This document shows, piece after piece, positions 59,560 to 64,000 of a stretch of 64,000 nt of DNA. The position numbers and the translations under genes are program-made. The notes under the pieces are model-generated. The model ran no database searches. It was not told the DNA's origin and worked only from the letters and a program-made list of their open reading frames with translations. Origin of the DNA: Cordia subcordata. Taxonomy: Eukaryota > Streptophyta > Magnoliopsida > Boraginales > Cordiaceae. Numbering within the stretch: position 1 is the stretch's first letter; each line of letters begins with the position of its first letter. The stretch covers positions 12,374,501 through 12,438,500 of the forward strand of contig JAPTOF010000010.1 in the NCBI GenBank assembly GCA_028554755.1, written 5' to 3'.

Positions 59560-60580
59560 ATGCATATTTCAAAAATTTACTTTACGAAACCTCAAATTTT
59601 GACAACAAGTTTTAAATGGACTAGCTAGCGCAAATGATGGAACCTCCTGCCAATGTAACAATGCCTTCTGCAATTCCAACGCAACCAAAATTCTTACCGA
59701 AGAAAGTATCTGAAAGAACTAATTTTTCTATTGAGAAAGATAACCTATTTGTTTCAACATGGCTAAATATTAATTAGGACCTAGTGCATGGTAATGGTCA
59801 AAAGCATTTAACATATTGGCGTAGAATATATGATTATTTCCATAAATACAAGGATTTTCATTCAAATTGTAACGAAAATTCACTTATGCATCATTGGTCG
59901 ACTATCCGTACTTCCATAAATAAATTTTGTGGTTGTTATATTGGAATCAAGTCTAGACATCGAAGAGGCGAGACTAAACATGACAAAGTACATATAAACT
60001 TTTAACGTATGATTTTTATGAATTCTATTTATTATATTAAACTGATATGTTTAATTACTTGATGCAAATTCAAAATGCCAAGTTATTGCGCCAAACTTTG
60101 TATAATTCATCTTTTCAATTTGAGCACTATTGGAATAGATTAAGGTATCAACCAAAATGGTTCAATAAGGTGAAAAGAAGTCCAAAATATCCAAAAAACG
60201 GAAGATGATAGTTCATGCGACTCTTTAGCATCAACTCCATTTTCAATAAATTTGAAGGATAACTACAGTCTAAATGACACATTTACAACTACAAAGAGAC
60301 CACTAGGTAGAGATGCAGAAAAAGAAATATTGAATGGATAGAAGAATAAAGCAACAATGAAAAATGATCAAGATGATCCTATTTCAAGAATGCTAGAAAG
60401 AATGTGCAGTCTAAAGAAAAAATGCACCAAGAGAAGATGAAACAAATAGAACTCGAGCTTGGAAGAAATCATTATGGATAAAGATCTCAGTATTATGCCG
60501 CCCATGAGAGCTGATTGGAAAAAATGACAAGAGGAAATCATGGCGAAAAGGGTTGGAATGTATGATTCTTCAGATGTAAT
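59560..60580 (+). pseudogene. PIF/Harbinger Myb/SANT-like ORF1
   Basis: Text NFSIEKDNLFVSTWLNIN, then a stop TAG at 59776-59778 (Gln or Trp expected), then NGQKHLTYWRRIYDYFHKYK and SLMHHWSTIRTSINKFCG: the trihelix/SANT pattern of Harbinger accessory proteins, which help bind the ends and import the transposase. A stop at 60003-60005 is followed in another frame by SSFQFEHYWNRLRYQPKWFN and an acidic/basic tail to about 60580. Broken by several stops. Confidence 0.65.
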
Positions 60581-60652
60581 TTGACTCGTGTTTATTTAAA
60601 TGATAATTTTAATTCTTGAACTTTAAAGATCATATGCAAATATAAATTACAT

Positions 60653-61840
60653 TTACTCTTCTTCATATAATTGCCATAAGTGTTCAATGAGATCCGCTTG
60701 GAGTTGAGAATGAGTTTCTCGATCACAAATTTTGTAATGCGATTGAATAAAATCGGTAAGCTCAGCAGTGTTTTTGTGCAAGACTGTTGTATGTGAACTA
60801 TCTCCAGTAGAATTATAATTGAAATTTGAAGTACAGATGTTTCTTTGATCTTCGATAATCATAGTATGCAATATTGTGCATGCTTTCATAACGTTGATAA
60901 GTGTTTCACGATCCCAGAATCCTGCAAGGTCAAGAACAATTGCAAATCGAGCCTGAAACACCCCAAATGCACGTTCCACGTCTTTTCTAGCTAACTCTTG
61001 ACGTGCAGCAAAATGTTTCTCTTATTACTTTGCAGAGCAAGGATAGCTTTCACAAATATTGACAAAGACGAATATATCCCATTTGCAAGATAATACCCCG
61101 TTGTATAATTATGCCAATTTATTGTGTAATTGACCTTTGGGGCTCTTCCTTCAGTCAATTTTTTGAAAAGCGAAGGTCGCTCCAAAACATTTATGTAGTT
61201 CAATGAACCAAGTAATCCAAAAAAAGCATGTCATATGCAGAGATCATGTGAAGTAAAAGCTACTAAAATAATTCTTGGTTCATGATAACAACCACTATAC
61301 ATACCTGTCCATGTAGTCGGACAACTTCTCCACTTCCAATGCATGCAGTCAATACTTCTCAACATTCCAAGGAAGCCTTTTCGATTACCAATTTCTAGCA
61401 ATCTAGCAATATCACTCTCGTTTAGTGATCTCAAGTGTATATCTCCAAATAATTTCACAATCGCCTTATGAATTTTTTTTAAAGTCTCAATAGTCGTGGA
61501 TTCTCCTATTCTCATATTCAGCAATTGAATCTCCAACTGCTCTATTTGCAGGAATCAGTAACTTAGTTGTGAACTTTTGTAATGATGATGAACCCCAATA
61601 CTTGACATAATTTTGTTCATGAATAATTTTGTTTCGGCAAAATAGTCATTGTATAGCCTTTCATGGCCTTGAAGTGTATCTCACCAGATATAAGTATGAC
61701 CAGGAATAGAACTGTAACGTATATTTTGATGACTTTTAGCACGCCTATCTCTACTAACCAACAAATTGATGATTGCGAACTCTTCAACTGAGTCAGAATC
61801 ATCAAGAATTCGCATGCATTGGTGTTTGAAGACAAATGTA
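60653..61840 (-). pseudogene. PIF/Harbinger transposase, catalytic Asp replaced
   Basis: DDE nuclease (DDE_Tnp_4 type). From the 5' side: an N-terminal segment near 61700-61835, helix region ESTTIETLKKIHKAIVKLFG, first acidic residue in RSIDCMHWKW (near 61340), second region GLLGSLNYINVLERPSL (near 61185-61205) where the family has Asp after Asn but Tyr is read here, and the last acidic residue in the frame-broken phrase DVERAFGVFQARF (near 60970). It ends LWQLYEEE at 60653. At least two frame changes or stops. Inactive. Confidence 0.75.
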
Positions 61841-61959
61841 GAAGAATAGAGTGATGATGGAAAGAGTTTTAGTGGTTTATTTGTGTTGGAAGATTTGTGT
61901 TTACATTTGAAATTGGAGTATGACTATTTATAAGTTTGAAATATTACTAATCACGACAT

Positions 61960-62214
61960 TGATGGACATAAAGTAAACGATGATGTAAGTTAAAGAAAGC
62001 AGTTGATTAATGGATTTACAGTGAATGGCGACAATACATAAAAGAAACAGTCGGTTGATGGACATTAAGTGAATGGCCTTTTGATGGACAAAAAGTGAAC
62101 ATCTATGTAATATAAAGAAAGCGATTGATTGATGGATACAAAGTAAACGCCGACGATATATAAAGAAAACGACCGATTGATGGAGATAAAGTAAATGGCC
62201 CATTGATGGACATA
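61960..62214. repeat. Subterminal direct repeats upstream of the transposase
   Basis: Five or six imperfect copies of a unit containing TTGATGGACATAAAGTAAAC and AAAGAAAGCGATTGATT words, spacing about 40-60 bp. Located just 5' of the minus-strand transposase. Confidence 0.7.
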
Positions 62215-63390
62215 ATCTTTATTTTTTTAATATTATCATAATTGATTCGACCAAAGAAATACTGACGAGAAAAAATAAATTAAAATAATTGTAATTATTA
62301 AACATTAACAATTAATTTTTTAAATATTACTATAACTGATTTGACCAAAAAAGATTGACGGGAAAGATAAGTTAAAAAATATTGTAAAAATTAAATAATA
62401 ATAATAATTAATTTTATTTTAATATTATCATAGCTAATTTGATCAAAAAATTGACAAAAAAATTAGAAATGGTAAAAATCAAATATTAACAGTTAACTTT
62501 ATTTAGTATTATCATAATTTATTTGACAAGAAAAAAATAAATTGAAAATAATTGTAATTTTTAAATATTATTAACTTATTTCGTAAATACTATCATTAAT
62601 GTTTTTATAAAAAATTATAATATGATAACACATATTAAAGATAAATAAGGAAATGCTAAAAGTGAATTGATAAGGAGTGAAGAAATTTGGAAATTGTTGG
62701 AGAAAACTGAGATAAGAAGTCCACGAAAAAAATTATAATAAGGAGATTATTAGAGTAAATCTCATATAAGGGGCCTCTATCTACAGATGATGAGTTTGAC
62801 TTGGTATATGTGAAGAAAAATAAGAAAGATATTGGAGTTAGCATAACAATGATAATTTTTGCCATTATAGGGGATAGATAGGGAGTCTAATTTTTCTTTT
62901 TGGCTTGTCAAATTTGGCAAGTCAATACTTTCTCCCAATCTCCTTTTCTTTTTCCCACTAAGATCAATTTGATCATTATTAATTGTTGTTGATTATCACT
63001 AACTTAAAAAATTTAAATAGTATTTATGAATTGTACTAGTTTAAATATTAATATACTTAATAGTTTATTAATACTAATTTTATTACCAAAAAGATAAGAA
63101 ATTAAAGTCAAAAATAATATTAATATTAAATTTTTAATATTGTCTTTAAATTTTTTTAATAATAAAAAAATGCTAAAAATAAAATTAAATAAGAGAATGT
63201 AGAAAGAGATACTGTTAGAGTAAATTGAGATTAGGAGTCCCTAAAAATAAAAAGTAAAAAGACTATTAAAATAAAACTAATACAAAGAATATCGAAATGT
63301 AAAGAGAATGAATTTAAGTTACTAAATATGAAGAAAAAAATAAAAAGATTATTCCGGTTAGCCAAATCAGACAGAGCATAGTAAAATTTG
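62215..63390. other. AT-rich intergenic
   Basis: Repeated AT-rich modules, e.g. AATATTATCATAATTGATTCGACC-type words recurring at about 62230, 62325, 62420 and 62505 (about 90-bp spacing), and MITE-like scraps near 62690-62880 and 63190-63270 sharing GTTAGAGTAAAT words. No gene seen. Confidence 0.5.
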
Positions 63391-63398
63391 CGTCGATG

Positions 63399-63450
63399 GG
63401 ACCCCCACCCCACGCCCCCACGCCCCCACGCCGCCCCCCCCCCCAACCCC
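63399..63450. repeat. C-rich tract upstream of the last gene
   Basis: Runs of CCCCCAC and poly-C up to about 13 bases, 100-150 bp before the ATG at 63553. Could be a C/CT-rich promoter feature; length may be affected by sequencing. Confidence 0.6.
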
Positions 63451-63552
63451 CCCAACACCGGCGTATAAAAAAAAGCGGGAAGGGCTACAGAAGCAAAGCA
63501 AACAACCACAAGCCTGTCAACAAGAAAGTTGTTGCGTTTCCTGCGGAGACAA

Positions 63553-63755
63553 ATGAACTTCACAGTAAAGGCGTGGAGCAAAGGAGGAAGAGCCCGGGCA
63601 GGCGTTCTACAGTTGAGCGGCTGCCCGTACTCATTCGAAACGCCCGCTCTACTTCTCACCACTCGCAAAGGGCTGCCCGTTTTCATCTCCCCTGACCATC
63701 TCTCCTCTCTCCCTTTTCCCGACTCTCTTCTCCTCCAGTTCAGCCCCCTTCACTT
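63553..63755 (+). CDS. First exon of a probable queuine tRNA-ribosyltransferase accessory subunit 2 (QTRT2-like)
   Basis: QTRT2 pairs with the catalytic TGT subunit to place queuine in tRNA anticodons. The ATG at 63553 opens MNFTVKAWSKGGRARAGVLQ, then ETPALLLTTRKGLPVFISPD and LLLQFSPLH; the ETP(A/G)LLL-TRKG-PVFISPD pattern fits the beginning of the TGT-fold accessory subunit as I remember it. After 67 codons plus 2 bases comes a good GTGAGC donor (63756), so the in-frame TGA just beyond lies in the intron. An in-frame ATG at 63529 would add eight residues; I prefer 63553 because homology begins there. GC content is clearly above the region. The gene runs off the window; strand and exon are firm, the name is less so. 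Confidence 0.55.
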
Positions 63756-64000
63756 GTGAGCATCCTACGCCTAGCCCGCGTCTTCGGATTCTATATACAG
63801 CTCGTTTGGCTTTGGCCCTTTTTTTTTTTATTAAGCAATTGTTGCTTATAAGCAGCTTTTGATGTTTATAAACAAATGATGGATGAGTAGAAAAGTGTTT
63901 GGATAAAATTTGCTTAGCATATGTTTATACTTGGTAACATTTATTGAAATGACTAAAAAGAACTTTTGAGTCTTTGTATTGGTCAACTCTTAGTTCTTAT
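63756..64000 (+). other. Intron 1 of the probable QTRT2-like gene (partial)
   Basis: Starts GTGAGC; becomes T-rich after 63820. No acceptor within the window that I can support. Confidence 0.4.

Larger units (their letters stand above)
59080..62214. mobile_element. PIF/Harbinger DNA transposon, degenerate
   Basis: Holds the two PIF/Harbinger genes, convergently arranged: a Myb/SANT-like ORF on plus (59560-60580) and a DDE transposase on minus (60653-61840). Imperfect direct repeats lie outside both genes: 75-80-bp AT-rich units at about 59085-59350 and 45-55-bp units at 61960-62214. I could not locate terminal inverted repeats or a TTA/TAA target duplication, so the outer limits are approximate. 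Confidence 0.75.

Noticed and set aside
63231..63686. 151-codon minus-strand ORF opposite the last exon
   Set aside because: It is the antisense of the plus-strand exon and of the C-rich tract (giving Gly-rich text); codon pattern and homology favour the plus strand.

Overview
The window looks like nuclear DNA of a flowering plant, most likely a eudicot. It is AT-rich and packed with Ty1/Copia, LINE, Helitron, PIF/Harbinger and MITE-like sequences. The recognisable host genes are plant-type: a CYP79 cytochrome P450, CC-NB-ARC-LRR resistance genes, and the first exon of what looks like a tRNA-guanine transglycosylase accessory subunit. I cannot name the species. No operon-like or prokaryotic system is present. 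Only one host coding piece looks intact, the exon at 63.55-63.76 kb; every other host gene seen is broken.

Layout. 0.3-6.8 kb: a very decayed Copia element with a nested LTR remnant. 6.8-9.1 kb: debris, microsatellites and a TIR-bearing MITE-like element (7510-8370). 9.1-26.7 kb: a CYP79 locus. One nearly full-length CYP79 (10028-21670, one intron) is split by two unrelated Copia elements (10574-16805, target duplication AGATT; 17666-21087, target duplication AAACC). It is flanked upstream by a duplicated promoter/5' end and downstream by a duplicated 3' end that sits behind an LTR-like insertion. 22.0-24.3 kb holds two tandem copies of a non-coding repeat that recurs in reverse orientation inside the NLR locus. 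27.1-31.3 kb: a broken LINE with a nested MITE. 32-36.8 kb: two foldback elements and a probable non-autonomous Helitron. 37.2-58.9 kb: an NLR cluster built from a 5-7 kb segmental duplication. Copy 1 has lost the LRR. Copy 2 belongs to a CC-NB-ARC-LRR pseudogene (44847-54437) whose coding sequence is split by a 1.84-kb non-autonomous LTR element and whose intron holds a second one. Both duplicate copies carry an antisense fragment resembling a mitochondrial-plasmid-type RNA polymerase, and copy 2 also has an extra block with organelle-like texture. 59.1-62.2 kb: a PIF/Harbinger element with a Myb/SANT-like ORF and a convergent DDE transposase whose second catalytic Asp position reads Tyr. 63.55 kb onward: the start of the probable QTRT2-like gene.

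How it fits together. This is a graveyard of gene-family duplicates: P450 and NLR paralogues duplicated locally, then inactivated by insertions, frameshifts and stops. Where an in-frame stop in the younger Copia copies can be paired with the expected residue, it is explained by a single C-to-T or G-to-A transition, as expected for methylated, silenced DNA. The structurally oddest object is the Copia element at 10574-16805. It has perfect target duplications but no 5' LTR; its left end is instead an inverted 133-bp copy of the right LTR tip.
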